From the NCBI RefSeq assembly GCF_002954325.1, contig NZ_MQVX01000001.1, positions 1,615,205-1,679,204 on the forward strand: a DNA stretch of 64,000 nt, given 5' to 3'. The stretch comes from Aureicoccus marinus. GTDB taxonomy: Bacteria; Bacteroidota; Bacteroidia; Flavobacteriales; Flavobacteriaceae. Positions 8,867-18,265 of the stretch are shown here, in pieces. The position numbers and the translations under genes were made by a program. The notes beneath the pieces are model-generated. The model was not told the origin of the DNA. It was given only the letters and a program-made list of their open reading frames with translations, and did no database searches. Each line of letters opens with the position of its first letter. The stretch's first letter is position 1.

Positions 8867-9874
8867 ATGTTACGTGTTGGAATTAATGGGTTTGGTCGAA
8901 TCGGCCGGCGATTTTTTCGCCTACTCGCCCAAAGAGAGGAACCCATTGAGATTGTCGCAATTAACGATTTATCAGATGCCCAAACCTTGGGGCATCTACT
9001 CAAATACGACAGTCTGCACGGCCGGATGACCGAAGACCTGGAGATCAAAGAAAACGCTCTTCATTTCCGTGGGCGCTCAATTCCCATTACCCAGTACCCT
9101 TCCCCTGAAGATATTCCCTGGTCTACACTAGCAGTAGATGTCGTGGTGGAGTGCAGTGGTAAATTCAAAACCAAAGCAGCGCTTGAAGGGCATCTCAAGC
9201 AAGGAGCCCGAAAGGTCATTCTAAGTGTTCCTCCCTCGGATAACTCCATGAAGATGCTGGTATTAGGGGTCAATGATCAAGAGTGGACAGGGGAAGACGA
9301 TTGTATTTCTCTGGCTTCCTGTACCACCAATAATGCCGCTCCCATGATTCAACTAATCGATGACCTCTGCGGAATTGAACAAGCCTATATTACCACGGTA
9401 CATTCTTATACCTCTGATCAGCAACTGCACGATCAGCCTCACCGGGATTTACGAAGAGCTCGAGCAGCCACTCAGTCGATTATTCCTACTACTACAGGTG
9501 CGGCTAAAGCCTTAACCCAAATTTTTCCTCACCTCAGTGATGTGATCGGTGGTTGCGGTATTCGCGTACCCGTTCCCAATGGTTCGTTGACCGACATAAC
9601 CTGTAATGTCAAGCGAGAAACCTCTATTGAAGTTTTGAATCGGCATTTCGAAGAGGCTTCCCAAGGTACTCTTAAAGGAATTCTCGAATACACAGAAGAT
9701 CCCATTGTCTCGGCAGACATAAACAATAGTTCTTATTCCTGTACGTTTGATTCACAGATGACTTCCGTTATTGGACGGATGGTTAAAGTCATTGGCTGGT
9801 ATGATAACGAAAGTGGTTACAGCTCAAGACTCATCGATGTGTTATCTTTAATGTTGGAAAAGAAATTTGTTTGA
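8867..9874 (+). CDS. gap: Glyceraldehyde-3-phosphate dehydrogenase
   Basis: Phosphorylating GAPDH of glycolysis or gluconeogenesis, 335 residues. The Rossmann start is RVGINGFGRIGRR; Asn33-Asp34 suggests NAD preference. The active site is LASCTTNNAAP with catalytic Cys152, and VHSYTSDQ supplies the catalytic His. The C-terminal VIGWYDNESGYSSR is typical. The active-site flank TTNNAAP differs from the common TTNCLAP form, so this may be one of two GAPDH paralogues. The stop overlaps the TTG start of the following histidine kinase. Confidence 0.95.
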   Translation: MLRVGINGFGRIGRRFFRLLAQREEPIEIVAINDLSDAQTLGHLLKYDSLHGRMTEDLEIKENALHFRGRSIPITQYPSPEDIPWSTLAVDVVVECSGKFKTKAALEGHLKQGARKVILSVPPSDNSMKMLVLGVNDQEWTGEDDCISLASCTTNNAAPMIQLIDDLCGIEQAYITTVHSYTSDQQLHDQPHRDLRRARAATQSIIPTTTGAAKALTQIFPHLSDVIGGCGIRVPVPNGSLTDITCNVKRETSIEVLNRHFEEASQGTLKGILEYTEDPIVSADINNSSYSCTFDSQMTSVIGRMVKVIGWYDNESGYSSRLIDVLSLMLEKKFV

Positions 9875-12116
9875 GTAATACTATTCTCTTAATTACGAAT
9901 CAATTACGGCGGCTCTTACCCGCCCTGCTCCTTTTGTGCCTGCTGATTCCGGCCCAAGCACAGGATCTGAAAAAGATTGATTACAAGCAAATTTCTATCG
10001 ATTCTCTTCACCGAAGAGCCCTTGTACAACAGCATCAGAACAAGGGCAAAGAGGCCTTTGAGTCTTTGGAACACGCCGCAATGGCTTCCGAAAAACAAGA
10101 AGATCTTCGTGAATTAATCGATACCTACCACCTTTTCGCTCGTTTTCATCTAGAAAATGGCGACTTGGATTCAGCGGATTTTTACATACAGTCTGCCCGT
10201 ATTCGTTTAGGCACCCAAGATTACCGCTACGGAAGCGCCTACCAGGCTTTCTTATCGGCTCGAAGATCCCTTTACCAAAAGAATTACTACCAGGCCGCTG
10301 AATTCTTGGAAAAAGTGAAGGGAATGAGCAATGAGCGAAACCTGCTCAACCACATCACCTTGGCCAATGCCGAAGTTCTTTATCACCGGATGAAGTACGA
10401 CGAGGCGGAAACCCAACTCAACGCGCTTTTAATCAATTCCGATCCGATCGAACGCACCTACCTCGCTACGAAAGCGAATTTGTGGTTAGCGCGCCTTATG
10501 GTCGACAAAGGCAAGATTCCGGAAAGTATCGAAGCCGGGCAAAACGCCTTACAGATAGCCAAGAGTAAGGGCTATCCAATGGAAGAAATACAGGCCTACG
10601 AGATTTTAAAAAATTCCTATAGCCTAGCCGGCTCCTACAAATCTGCATTGAGCAACAGTCAAGCCCTGCTCGATTTAACCCAAAGCAAGGAAAACGCTGA
10701 AAAAGAAAAGCAGGCGGCTATTAAGTCGGCAGAACGTATAACCCTGCAAGACCAGGCGAAAGAGATGAGGTTCTTGGAAGAAGAAAACGCCAAGCTGAAT
10801 CAATCAGCCAGTCGTTCGGAGATCACAGCGATCTTAACTTCCGCCTTCTTAACCATCATCTCGCTTTTGGCTGTTTCTCTTTACCGAAACAACCAGATCA
10901 AACTCAAGACCAATGATCTACTTCACACCAAGAACAAGGAACTAGAGACGGCAAGGGATTCAGCGATCTCTGCCATGAAGGCCAAGGCCAATTTCTTGTC
11001 AACAGTAACCCACGAATTGAGAACACCGCTCTATGCAGTAACCGGTCTGACTCACCTCTTGTTGGAAGAGAATCCTTCGGACCACCAAAAAGAGCACCTG
11101 AAGTCTTTGAAATTCTCTGGGGACTACCTCTTGAACTTCATCAATGATATTCTTCAGATCAACAAGATTGACGCCGATAAGCTGGAACCCCTGAATATCG
11201 AGTTCAAGTTGAAAAAGGTATTGACCGATGTGATCGATTCTCTACAATCCTCGGCCAAAGACACCAATACCACCGTTAGTTTGGAGTACGACCCCAATAT
11301 TCCTTTAAATCTACTGGGTGACCCTTTAAAGTTGTCGCAGATCTTCATGAACCTGGTTGGGAATGCATTAAAATTCACCAGAGACGGTAAAGTCGAGGTC
11401 ATCGCTCAACTCAAGAAAAAAGGCAAAGAGCACGTCATGCTCTATTTTGAAGTGAGCGATTCAGGAATCGGAATTTCGGAAGAACAACAGCAGACGATTT
11501 TTGAGAGCTTCGAACAAGGCTCTGTCCAAATCAACCGAGAATACGGGGGTACTGGACTGGGGTTGACCATTGTCAAGAGTTTATTGGGTCTCTTTGGAAG
11601 CCGTATTGAGCTCGAAAGTGAGCTGGGTGTGGGTAGTTCTTTCTACTTTGACCTGAAGGTAAACTGTGAAGAAAACGCCATCACCGAGGAAGAAGCTAGT
11701 GAACAGGCCGAAGACGAATTCGACTTCACCGGCCTTCACGTTTTGATCGTGGAAGACAACAAAATCAACCAGGTCATCACGAAGAAAATGCTGACCAAAA
11801 AAGAGATGACTTGCGATATTGCCAATAACGGTAACGAGGCCATCGATGCAGCAAAATCAAAGCACTACGATGCCATTCTGATGGACATCCATATGCCAGG
11901 AATCAGTGGAGATGAAGCCACTCGTCAAATCCGCAAGTTCAATACCAATGTTCCAATCATCGCGTTGACGGCGATCTCTATGGATGACAGCGTAGATGCC
12001 TTCTATGCCGCTGGTTGTAATGCAGTGGTGACCAAGCCTTTCAAACCGGAAGTTTCTACCAGAAAATTGGGGAAAATGTCTTCAAAAAGGAAGCACCTCA
12101 AAAAGAGGTGAGTTAG
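9871..12116 (+). CDS. Hybrid sensor histidine kinase with TPR sensor, frameshift at C-terminus
   Basis: Starts at TTG 9871, which overlaps the gap stop. Order of parts: signal peptide (ending IPAQAQ), a helical periplasmic TPR-like sensor (about 30-300), one transmembrane helix (about 330-350), a HisKA domain with His381 in THELRTPL, a HATPase_c domain (NLVGNALKFT, DSGIGIS, GGTGLGL), and a receiver domain with Asp672 in LMDIHMPG and Lys722 in VVTKPF. A single T is missing at 12053-12055: after KPEV the frame should read FYQKIGENVFKKEA and stop at TAG 12116, overlapping the lpxK 3' end. The partner of the relay is not nearby. Confidence 0.9.
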
Positions 12117-13123
12117 TCCTCTACGATTCCGTACCAATTAAATAGGGTCTTTTTCAAGCGCTCTTTTCCATCGAATAGCAGCTCGTGGCGCACTTTTAAA
12201 TAATACAAACGCTGCACTCTTCCTTCTAGGCGTGTAAAGTCTTTTTCTGTGCACAGGATGTACTCGAAGTTGTGAAATCGGAAAAGATCGTTCTCGGTAA
12301 AGTAATGGTGATCAGCAAAGCGAAAATGCTCATAATTTAAACCCATTCGATCCATATGCTCCAGAAGCGGAGAGGGGTTCGCAATTCCGGTGACCAAAGC
12401 AAAGGGAGTGTCTTTCATTTTAGACAAAGGCAAGGGCTCCTCCCCTCCCTGTAAATCGGTATCGTAACACAGGGTACTAAAAAAGAGTTGTTGGTGTGAA
12501 GATAATCCCAATTCCTTCTCAATCTCTAAGGCCTTCTCCTCGCTGAGATCAGCTGGACACTTGGTTACAAAGATGCCTTCGGCCCGCTTAATTTGATTTC
12601 TAGCGTCCCGTAAACGGCCCATGGGCAGGTAAAAATCACGGGGATATAAATTGGTAAATTGAGTGAGGACTAAGGAATGAGTCGGCAGAACACTTCGGTG
12701 TTGAAAGGCGTCATCTAAGAGGATGAGCTCAGGAGAACAATCGGCTTTCAAGTTTTGAATCCCTCGAATGCGATCCGCATCAACAGCCACTTTTACCTGA
12801 GGAAACTTCTTGAAGACCTGGTAAGGTTCATCCCCTAAATCTTGTACAGTTGAGTCGGATTGACCCAAAAGGTACCCTTTGCTCTTTCGGCGATACCCCC
12901 TGCTGAGTACAGCGAGATTACGGTGGGGTTCCAAAAGCCGAATCATGTATTCGATCATAGGTGTTTTGCCCGTTCCACCAACACTGAGATTCCCGACACA
13001 CAAGGTAGGAGTCTCAAAAGATTGCGACCGGAAGATTCCCCAGTCATAGCAAAGGTTGCGGCAGTGCACCACTGTAGCATACACCAGAGAAAAAGGCCAA
13101 AGCAAATAGCGGAACAATTGCAT
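12113..13123 (-). CDS. lpxK: Tetraacyldisaccharide 4'-kinase
   Basis: Inner-membrane kinase that phosphorylates the lipid A disaccharide precursor at the 4' position. The N-terminal membrane-associating segment (QLFRYLLWPFSLVYATVVHC) precedes the P-loop region VGNLSVGGTGKTPMIEYMI. ELILLDDAFQHRSV supplies the conserved DDxxQH motif. At 336 residues the length is normal. The gene faces the divergent NIF3 gene across about 50 bases, and its 3' end meets that of the histidine kinase. Confidence 0.95.
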   Translation of the reverse strand: MQLFRYLLWPFSLVYATVVHCRNLCYDWGIFRSQSFETPTLCVGNLSVGGTGKTPMIEYMIRLLEPHRNLAVLSRGYRRKSKGYLLGQSDSTVQDLGDEPYQVFKKFPQVKVAVDADRIRGIQNLKADCSPELILLDDAFQHRSVLPTHSLVLTQFTNLYPRDFYLPMGRLRDARNQIKRAEGIFVTKCPADLSEEKALEIEKELGLSSHQQLFFSTLCYDTDLQGGEEPLPLSKMKDTPFALVTGIANPSPLLEHMDRMGLNYEHFRFADHHYFTENDLFRFHNFEYILCTEKDFTRLEGRVQRLYYLKVRHELLFDGKERLKKTLFNWYGIVED

Positions 13124-13172
13124 TGGGCGAAAATAAATAAATTCGTGACTCCAATCACTAAGAAATAAGCCT

Positions 13173-14267
13173 ATGAAGGTTGCAGATGTGCACCGGCTTT
13201 TGGAAGACTGGGCCCCCAGTCATTGGTCAGAAGAGTTTGACAACACCGGTCTTTTGGTCGGCGACCCCCAAAGTGAGGTCACGGGTATACTGGTTAGCCT
13301 GGATTGTCTGGAAAACGTAGTGGAGGAAGCGGAGAAAAAAGGCTGCAACCTGATTGTCTGCTTCCACCCCATCATTTTTAAGGGCCTCAAAAAAATCACA
13401 GGAAAGACTTATGTTGAACGCGTTGTGCTGAAAGCAATTCAAAAAGGCATCGCTATCTACGCCCTCCACACCCGACTCGATAACCACAGAGAAGGCGTTA
13501 ACGACCGCATCTGTGAGCAACTCGGCCTCGATAAGCGTCAAATACTACTACCAAAATCCAATGAACTACTCAAGTTAATTACCTATGTACCCAAAGAACA
13601 TGCCGAGGCTCTAAAACAAGGACTGTTTGAGGCTGGAGCGGGGAGCGTGGGCAACTACAGTGACTGCAGCTTCAGTATGCGGGGTCAAGGCCAATACAAA
13701 CCCAGCCAGGAGGCCAATCCCCATCAGGGCGTTAAGGGGGAATTAGAAAAGGTGGAAGAACTGCAATTACAGGTATTAGTTGAAAAGTCCAATCAACACA
13801 AAGTCCATCGTGCCTTACTGAAAAACCATCCCTATGAAGAAGTGGCGCATGAGTGGGTACCCCTGGCCAATGAGCACCAAGACATCGGTATGGGTATGCT
13901 GGGCGAATTTTCAGAAGCCATAGAAATCCCAGCCTTCCTCAAGCTGATTAAGACCCAATTTGGAACCCCGGTTTTACGCCACTCCAATCCGGGCCTAACA
14001 AGCATTAAAAAAGTAGCGGTATTAGGAGGCAGCGGGGCCTTTGCTATTAACGCTGCTCGCCGTGCTGGAGCCGACGCTTTTTTGACGGCTGACCTGAAAT
14101 ACCACAATTTTTTTGAAGCCGAAAACCAACTGCTTTTGGTCGATATAGGACATTATGAGTCTGAGCAGTTTACAAAAAATTTGATCTGCGAATATCTTAG
14201 CAAAAAAATCAGTAGTTTTGCGGTCACCTTAGCGGAAAGCATAACGAATCCCATCAATTATTTCTGA
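13173..14267 (+). CDS. NIF3-like (YbgI/YqfO) protein
   Basis: A 364-residue member of the NIF3 family with the insertion domain typical of the long bacterial form (about 130-240). N-terminal WSEEFDNTGLLVG and C-terminal DIGHYESEQF match the family. The usual HHP metal motif reads FHP here (VCFHPIIFKGL), and HTNLD reads HTRLD, so one of the two adjacent histidines of the dinuclear metal site is absent. Family function is debated (related to GTP cyclohydrolase I type 2). It lies 3 bases upstream of the coiled-coil protein gene; this pairing of NIF3 with a COG1579 gene is a familiar bacterial arrangement. Confidence 0.9.
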   Translation: MKVADVHRLLEDWAPSHWSEEFDNTGLLVGDPQSEVTGILVSLDCLENVVEEAEKKGCNLIVCFHPIIFKGLKKITGKTYVERVVLKAIQKGIAIYALHTRLDNHREGVNDRICEQLGLDKRQILLPKSNELLKLITYVPKEHAEALKQGLFEAGAGSVGNYSDCSFSMRGQGQYKPSQEANPHQGVKGELEKVEELQLQVLVEKSNQHKVHRALLKNHPYEEVAHEWVPLANEHQDIGMGMLGEFSEAIEIPAFLKLIKTQFGTPVLRHSNPGLTSIKKVAVLGGSGAFAINAARRAGADAFLTADLKYHNFFEAENQLLLVDIGHYESEQFTKNLICEYLSKKISSFAVTLAESITNPINYF

Positions 14268-14270
14268 CGT

Positions 14271-15050
14271 ATGGCCAAAACGAAGGAGACCACGGTAGAA
14301 GAAAAACTTCGAGCTCTTTACGATTTACAACTTATTGACTCCCGAGTGGATGAAATCCGCAACGTTCGCGGAGAATTACCTCTAGAGGTAGAAGACTTGG
14401 AAGACGAGGTTCTTGGATTGAAGACACGCCTTGATAAACTGAAAAGTGATGTCGAGAATGTCAACTTCGAAATCTCGGCCAAGAAAAACATGATCGACGA
14501 GTCAAAAGCCTTGATCAAAAAATACAGTGAGCAGCAAAAGAATGTGCGCAACAGTCGCGAATTCAACTCATTGAGTAAGGAAGTGGAATTCCAGGAATTG
14601 GAAATTCAATTGGCGGAAAAAAACATCAAGGAATTCAAGGTTCAGATCGAACAGAAGAAAGAGGTGATTTCGACCACCAAAGAAAAACTTTCGGAAAGAG
14701 AAAGCCACTTGAAACACAAGAAGTCTGAGTTGGATGCTATTCTTGCAGAAACCGAAAAGGAAGAGCAGGAATTGCTTAAGAAATCAGCTGAATTCGAAAA
14801 CAAAATCGAAGACCGCTTGGTTCAAGCCTACAAGAGAATCCGCCACAACGTGAAGAACGGATTGGCTGTTGTTCCCATTGAGCGCGGTGCTTCCGGAGGA
14901 AGTTTCTTTACCATTCCTCCTCAGATCCAGGTGGAGATTGCTTCGCGCAAAAAGATCATCACCGATGAGCACAGTGGTCGCATTTTGGTTGATCCTACTC
15001 TCGCTGAAGAAGAGCAACAAAAAATGGAAACCCTTTTCTCTAAGTTGTAA
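14271..15050 (+). CDS. Coiled-coil protein, COG1579 (DUF164) family, degenerate zinc ribbon
   Basis: A 259-residue protein with a long coiled coil (about 20-185, rich in E, K and L) followed by a C-terminal domain matching the COG1579 zinc-ribbon module. The four zinc cysteines are all replaced. The usual C-G-G-C knuckle appears as S208-G-G-S211, and the usual C-x-x-C before GRIL appears as D232-E-H-S235, yet FFTIPPQ and SGRILVDP around them are kept. It is co-transcribed with the NIF3 gene. A strong terminator follows. The cellular role of the family is not known to me. Confidence 0.85.
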   Translation: MAKTKETTVEEKLRALYDLQLIDSRVDEIRNVRGELPLEVEDLEDEVLGLKTRLDKLKSDVENVNFEISAKKNMIDESKALIKKYSEQQKNVRNSREFNSLSKEVEFQELEIQLAEKNIKEFKVQIEQKKEVISTTKEKLSERESHLKHKKSELDAILAETEKEEQELLKKSAEFENKIEDRLVQAYKRIRHNVKNGLAVVPIERGASGGSFFTIPPQIQVEIASRKKIITDEHSGRILVDPTLAEEEQQKMETLFSKL

Positions 15051-15070
15051 GAGAAGGTTTTTAATGATAT

Positions 15071-16426
15071 TTAGGAATCCTGTTGTTCGAGTAGCGACAG
15101 GATTTTTTGTTCTACCTCATCGCTGTCCCATTTCTCCTCAATATCGGGCAGGGTCATAATCTGCTTCATGATCCCCTCCTGGCGATCACCCTCCTCCAAG
15201 GCTTCCGAATAGGAATTATTCGAAAAGGTTACCCGACTGTAGGCAGGCACCCAGCGTTCGGGATGAGCATTAGCAAACTTTCTTTCAATCTTTTTCTGGA
15301 GTAAAAACAAAGGATCCGCCGTCTTGGTACTCATCTCTTTGAAGTTGCGAAAGCTGAGCTCCGCGATGGCATCTGCATTGGGTTTACGGGACTTTTCGTA
15401 TTCCTTAAAGACTCTTTCCCAATTGTCTGGATAACGATTAAGGAGAGCGTCTAAAACATCAATGTCCTCGAAGCCCGCGTTCATGCCCTGTCCGAAAAAG
15501 GGAACCACGGCATGGGCCGAATCTCCGACAAGAGCGACCTTATCCCAATAGGTCCATGGAAAACACTTCATGGTGACCATGGCACTGGTTGGGTTTTCAA
15601 AGAAATTCTGGGTGAGGTTTTCTATTTCTTTTTGAACCTGGGGAAAATACTTCTTAAAGAAGTCCATGGCCTCCTGTTTGGTCGTGATCTTCTCAAAAGA
15701 AACCGGGCCTTCAAAAGGCATGAACAAGGTACAAGTAAAACTGCCATCGATATTGGGCATCGCGATCAACATAAACTGCCCTCGGGGCCAAATGTGAAAG
15801 GAGTGCTTATCCAAAACATGGCTTCCGTCCTCAGCAGCCGGGATGGTGAGCTCTTTATAGCCTAAATCAATAAACTCCTGGGAATAATTGAAACGGCTCC
15901 TTCTCTGCATGCGGTGACGAACTCTTGAAAAAGCCCCATCGCATCCAAAGACATGATCAAATTGATACTCTTGCCAGTGGCTTTTTTCGGATTCCCCTGT
16001 GTATATTTTGGCTTCTGGCAGCTCAACATCCCAGACCTTTTCGTTAAAGCGAAACTCCGCCCCTGCTTCTTCTGCAAAGTCGATCATCTTCCGGTTCAGG
16101 ATACCACGAGAGATAGACCAGATTGCTTCTCCTTGCTTGCCGTAATCCTGGTAGGTCAATTCCCCATCAGCCGAATGCATGGCTCTTCTGTAAAGCGGAA
16201 TCGCTATTTTCTTGACCTCTTCTTCCAAATCCACTCCAGCAAGTGCTTTCCAGCCACGAGTACTCATGGCTAAGTTGATGGAACGCCCCGAAAACTCAAC
16301 CGTTCGAATATCAGGACGACGGTCAAAAACCGTAACCTGATGACCTCGCCTTCTGAGGTAAATGGCCAACAAGGAACCGACTAATCCGGAACCGATAATG
16401 GCAATATCCCGTGGGTTTTGGGACAT
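15071..16426 (-). CDS. kmo: Kynurenine 3-monooxygenase
   Basis: An FAD-dependent hydroxylase converting L-kynurenine to 3-hydroxykynurenine in tryptophan breakdown and de novo NAD synthesis. FAD motifs are IAIIGSGLVGSLLAIYLRRR near the N-terminus, FGCDGAFSRVRHRM in the middle, and KVALVGDSAHAVVPFFGQGM followed by NAGFEDIDVL. At 451 residues it matches the family. The partner enzyme kynureninase is 4.4 kb away on the same strand. Its last codons overlap the terminator of the convergent gene. Confidence 0.95.
   Translation of the reverse strand: MSQNPRDIAIIGSGLVGSLLAIYLRRRGHQVTVFDRRPDIRTVEFSGRSINLAMSTRGWKALAGVDLEEEVKKIAIPLYRRAMHSADGELTYQDYGKQGEAIWSISRGILNRKMIDFAEEAGAEFRFNEKVWDVELPEAKIYTGESEKSHWQEYQFDHVFGCDGAFSRVRHRMQRRSRFNYSQEFIDLGYKELTIPAAEDGSHVLDKHSFHIWPRGQFMLIAMPNIDGSFTCTLFMPFEGPVSFEKITTKQEAMDFFKKYFPQVQKEIENLTQNFFENPTSAMVTMKCFPWTYWDKVALVGDSAHAVVPFFGQGMNAGFEDIDVLDALLNRYPDNWERVFKEYEKSRKPNADAIAELSFRNFKEMSTKTADPLFLLQKKIERKFANAHPERWVPAYSRVTFSNNSYSEALEEGDRQEGIMKQIMTLPDIEEKWDSDEVEQKILSLLEQQDS
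15076..15108 (+). terminator. Intrinsic terminator inside the kmo 3' end
   Basis: AATCCTGT (15076-15083) pairs with ACAGGATT (15097-15104) and is followed by T on the plus strand. It ends the NIF3/coiled-coil transcript. The hairpin is encoded by the last codons of kmo on the opposite strand. Confidence 0.75.
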
Positions 16427-16453
16427 AGAGACTCTTTTAAATTGGTAAGATTA

Positions 16454-16482
16454 CAAATCTACTAAATTCAGGGGGAGTTCAA
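16454..16482 (-). promoter_or_regulatory. Promoter for kmo
   Basis: On the minus strand TTG (16482-16480), an 18-base spacer, then TAGATTTG (16461-16454) fits the TTTG/TAnnTTTG pattern. It lies 28 bases before the kmo ATG. Confidence 0.5.
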
Positions 16483-16540
16483 TTTGGCACAGTATGTGCA
16501 CTTCTTTGAGTGAAAATCCCGCATTAGGCGTCTATATACC

Positions 16541-16579
16541 AAAAGTCCTCCAGAAGATTGATTCCTCTGGAGGACTTTT
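16541..16579 (-). terminator. Strong terminator after clpP
   Basis: A perfect 14-bp stem: AAAAGTCCTCCAGA (16541-16554) with TCTGGAGGACTTTT (16566-16579). The symmetrical A and T flanks allow action on both strands. On the minus strand it lies just after clpP and before the kmo promoter. Confidence 0.85.
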
Positions 16580-16598
16580 ACTATTCTATAAACAGTAC

Positions 16599-17147
16599 TT
16601 ATTTGATCACTTGATCCACGATCCCATAGGCCAGTGATTCGTCGGCATCCATCCAGTAATCACGGTCAAAATCCTTCATGACTTTATCAAAAGACTGCCC
16701 GCAGTTTTCTGCTAAAATTCGGGCTCCAATCTCTTTGGTCTTGATGATCTCTCTCGCCTGAATTTCAATATTCGAAGCTTGGCCCTGGGCCCCTCCACTC
16801 GGTTGGTGAATCATCACCCGTGCGTGAGGTTGAATAAAACGACGTCCCTTTGCCCCGACAGAGAGCAAGATTGACCCCATAGAAGCAGCCAAACCAGAAC
16901 AAACCGTAGAAACCGGGCTCTTAATTTGTAAAATGGTATCGTAAATCGAAAAGCCCGAGGTTACGTACCCTCCTGGACTGTTGATGATCAATTGTATCTC
17001 TTCATGATTCTGTGCGTCCAAATAAAGCAAACGGTCTACCACATGCTTCGCGGACTTATCATCGACCATACCCCACAGAAAAACCTTACGGTCATTTAAA
17101 AACTGCTTATTGATGGCTTCTTGCACTTTCCCTTTTTCTGTATCCAT
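16599..17147 (-). CDS. ClpP-family serine protease (ClpP paralogue)
   Basis: A 182-residue ClpP-like peptidase. The triad is visible with canonical spacing: Ser89 in GLAASMGS, His114 in ARVMIHQPSGG and Asp163 in DRDYWMDADES; 25 and 49 residues apart as in E. coli ClpP. It lacks the usual N-terminal propeptide, and the nucleophile motif departs from GQAASMGA. No clpX or tig is adjacent, so it is more likely a second ClpP than the main one; that is inference. A strong terminator follows. Confidence 0.88.
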   Translation of the reverse strand: MDTEKGKVQEAINKQFLNDRKVFLWGMVDDKSAKHVVDRLLYLDAQNHEEIQLIINSPGGYVTSGFSIYDTILQIKSPVSTVCSGLAASMGSILLSVGAKGRRFIQPHARVMIHQPSGGAQGQASNIEIQAREIIKTKEIGARILAENCGQSFDKVMKDFDRDYWMDADESLAYGIVDQVIK

Positions 17148-17195
17148 ACGAACTATTATTGCCTGATAAAATTACAGAAATAATGTGGCATTCAA

Positions 17196-18044
17196 CTAGC
17201 TGTTTTCGTCTTCTGATGTCCTTTTTACGATAACCTCTTTGTCAGCGATCTTCCGGATCGGTAAAACCACTCGCCCTTTATCGGTCATTAAGGTCAAACT
17301 GATGTTGTCAATGGCCTCTACAGTTCCGCTCCATTTACCAACCTGAATCTCGTCTCCGACCATATAATTCTTGCGAATGTAGAAGGTACGGAGCAGGTCC
17401 TGAAAGACCTCCCTGGACCCCAAACCAAAACCCAGTGCGATGGCCGCCAAAAAGGCGCCAATGATCAAATTAAAATTACTGGTGATCAAGCTGGTGTCAA
17501 TACCTGCGTGGTTCATAGCCGTAACGGTTACCATCACCGTTACCAGACCAAAGACCACGCCTCCGATGAGCTTGCCCCCACCAATTCCCATGGTTTCAAA
17601 AACCCGGACGAGACCTTTACGGAGTTGTTGAGCGAGGTACATTCCTCCTACAAATAAAAAGAGGGCCGTAATCAGTACAGGAAGATATTGCAGCAGCTTG
17701 GCGATCTCCTCCGAGATGACGTTGAGCTGAAGTACATCGGCAATAGCCACGATGAGGATCAGCCACATCAATGCCTTCGCAAAGCTTAGCGCCACCTTTT
17801 TTAAATCAATCTTTAGGTCAGTATCTCCAAAGATTCGAGCTTCGTTAAGTCGCTCAGACAAAGTATCCGCCTTGGCCGCCTTGAGTACTCGCACGAGGAG
17901 CCAAAGCACGACTTTGGTCAAGATCCATCCGATGATCAGGATAAAGAGAGCCGCTACGATTCCATTGAGACCGGAGGCCATTTGATCAAACAAGGACCCC
18001 AGGGTGGTAAAGGTCAGCTCCTTCCATTTATCAATTGTTTCCAT
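17196..18044 (-). CDS. Small-conductance mechanosensitive channel (MscS family)
   Basis: A 282-residue membrane protein with three to four N-terminal helices (for example IVAALFILIIGWILTKVVLW and LPVLITALFLFVGGMYLA), a pore-lining helix (FNLIIGAFLAAIALGFGLGS), and the start of the cytoplasmic beta domain (VGDEIQVGKWSGTVEAIDNI). It is shorter than many MscS proteins and ends soon after the beta domain. It is the third gene of a tight operon: ECF sigma factor, 72-residue protein, this channel, with only 2 bases between the last two. Confidence 0.9.
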   Translation of the reverse strand: METIDKWKELTFTTLGSLFDQMASGLNGIVAALFILIIGWILTKVVLWLLVRVLKAAKADTLSERLNEARIFGDTDLKIDLKKVALSFAKALMWLILIVAIADVLQLNVISEEIAKLLQYLPVLITALFLFVGGMYLAQQLRKGLVRVFETMGIGGGKLIGGVVFGLVTVMVTVTAMNHAGIDTSLITSNFNLIIGAFLAAIALGFGLGSREVFQDLLRTFYIRKNYMVGDEIQVGKWSGTVEAIDNISLTLMTDKGRVVLPIRKIADKEVIVKRTSEDENS

Positions 18045-18046
18045 TC

Positions 18047-18265
18047 TTATCTACTTTGGTTTGTTGAATTTTGATTAAAGTCTGGTTCTCCTGTCCTGAA
18101 TAGACCCGAGAAAAGCGATCCAAAATTGGCGGTGATCAGGTAGGCCATTTCCAAAATTAATTTGGCAACAGCAACGTCGTGCATCACTTTTTTGCGCATA
18201 CCCGGTGGAACTTCACGCAAGCGGGCGTCAAGCTCTTCAAAAGGATTTCGATTCTCTTCTGCCAT
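18047..18265 (-). CDS. Small protein coupled to an ECF sigma gene, unknown function
   Basis: 72 residues, not recognised. The N-terminal half is charged and helical (NPFEELDARLREVPPGMRKK); the middle is hydrophobic and may be membrane-associated (VAVAKLILEMAYLITANFGS); the tail is polar. Its ATG overlaps the sigma stop by 1 base (TAATG), and the MscS gene begins 2 bases after it, so the three are surely co-expressed. Its position fits a small regulator of the sigma factor, but no anti-sigma motif is visible; that role is a guess. Confidence 0.8.
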   Translation of the reverse strand: MAEENRNPFEELDARLREVPPGMRKKVMHDVAVAKLILEMAYLITANFGSLFSGLFRTGEPDFNQNSTNQSR

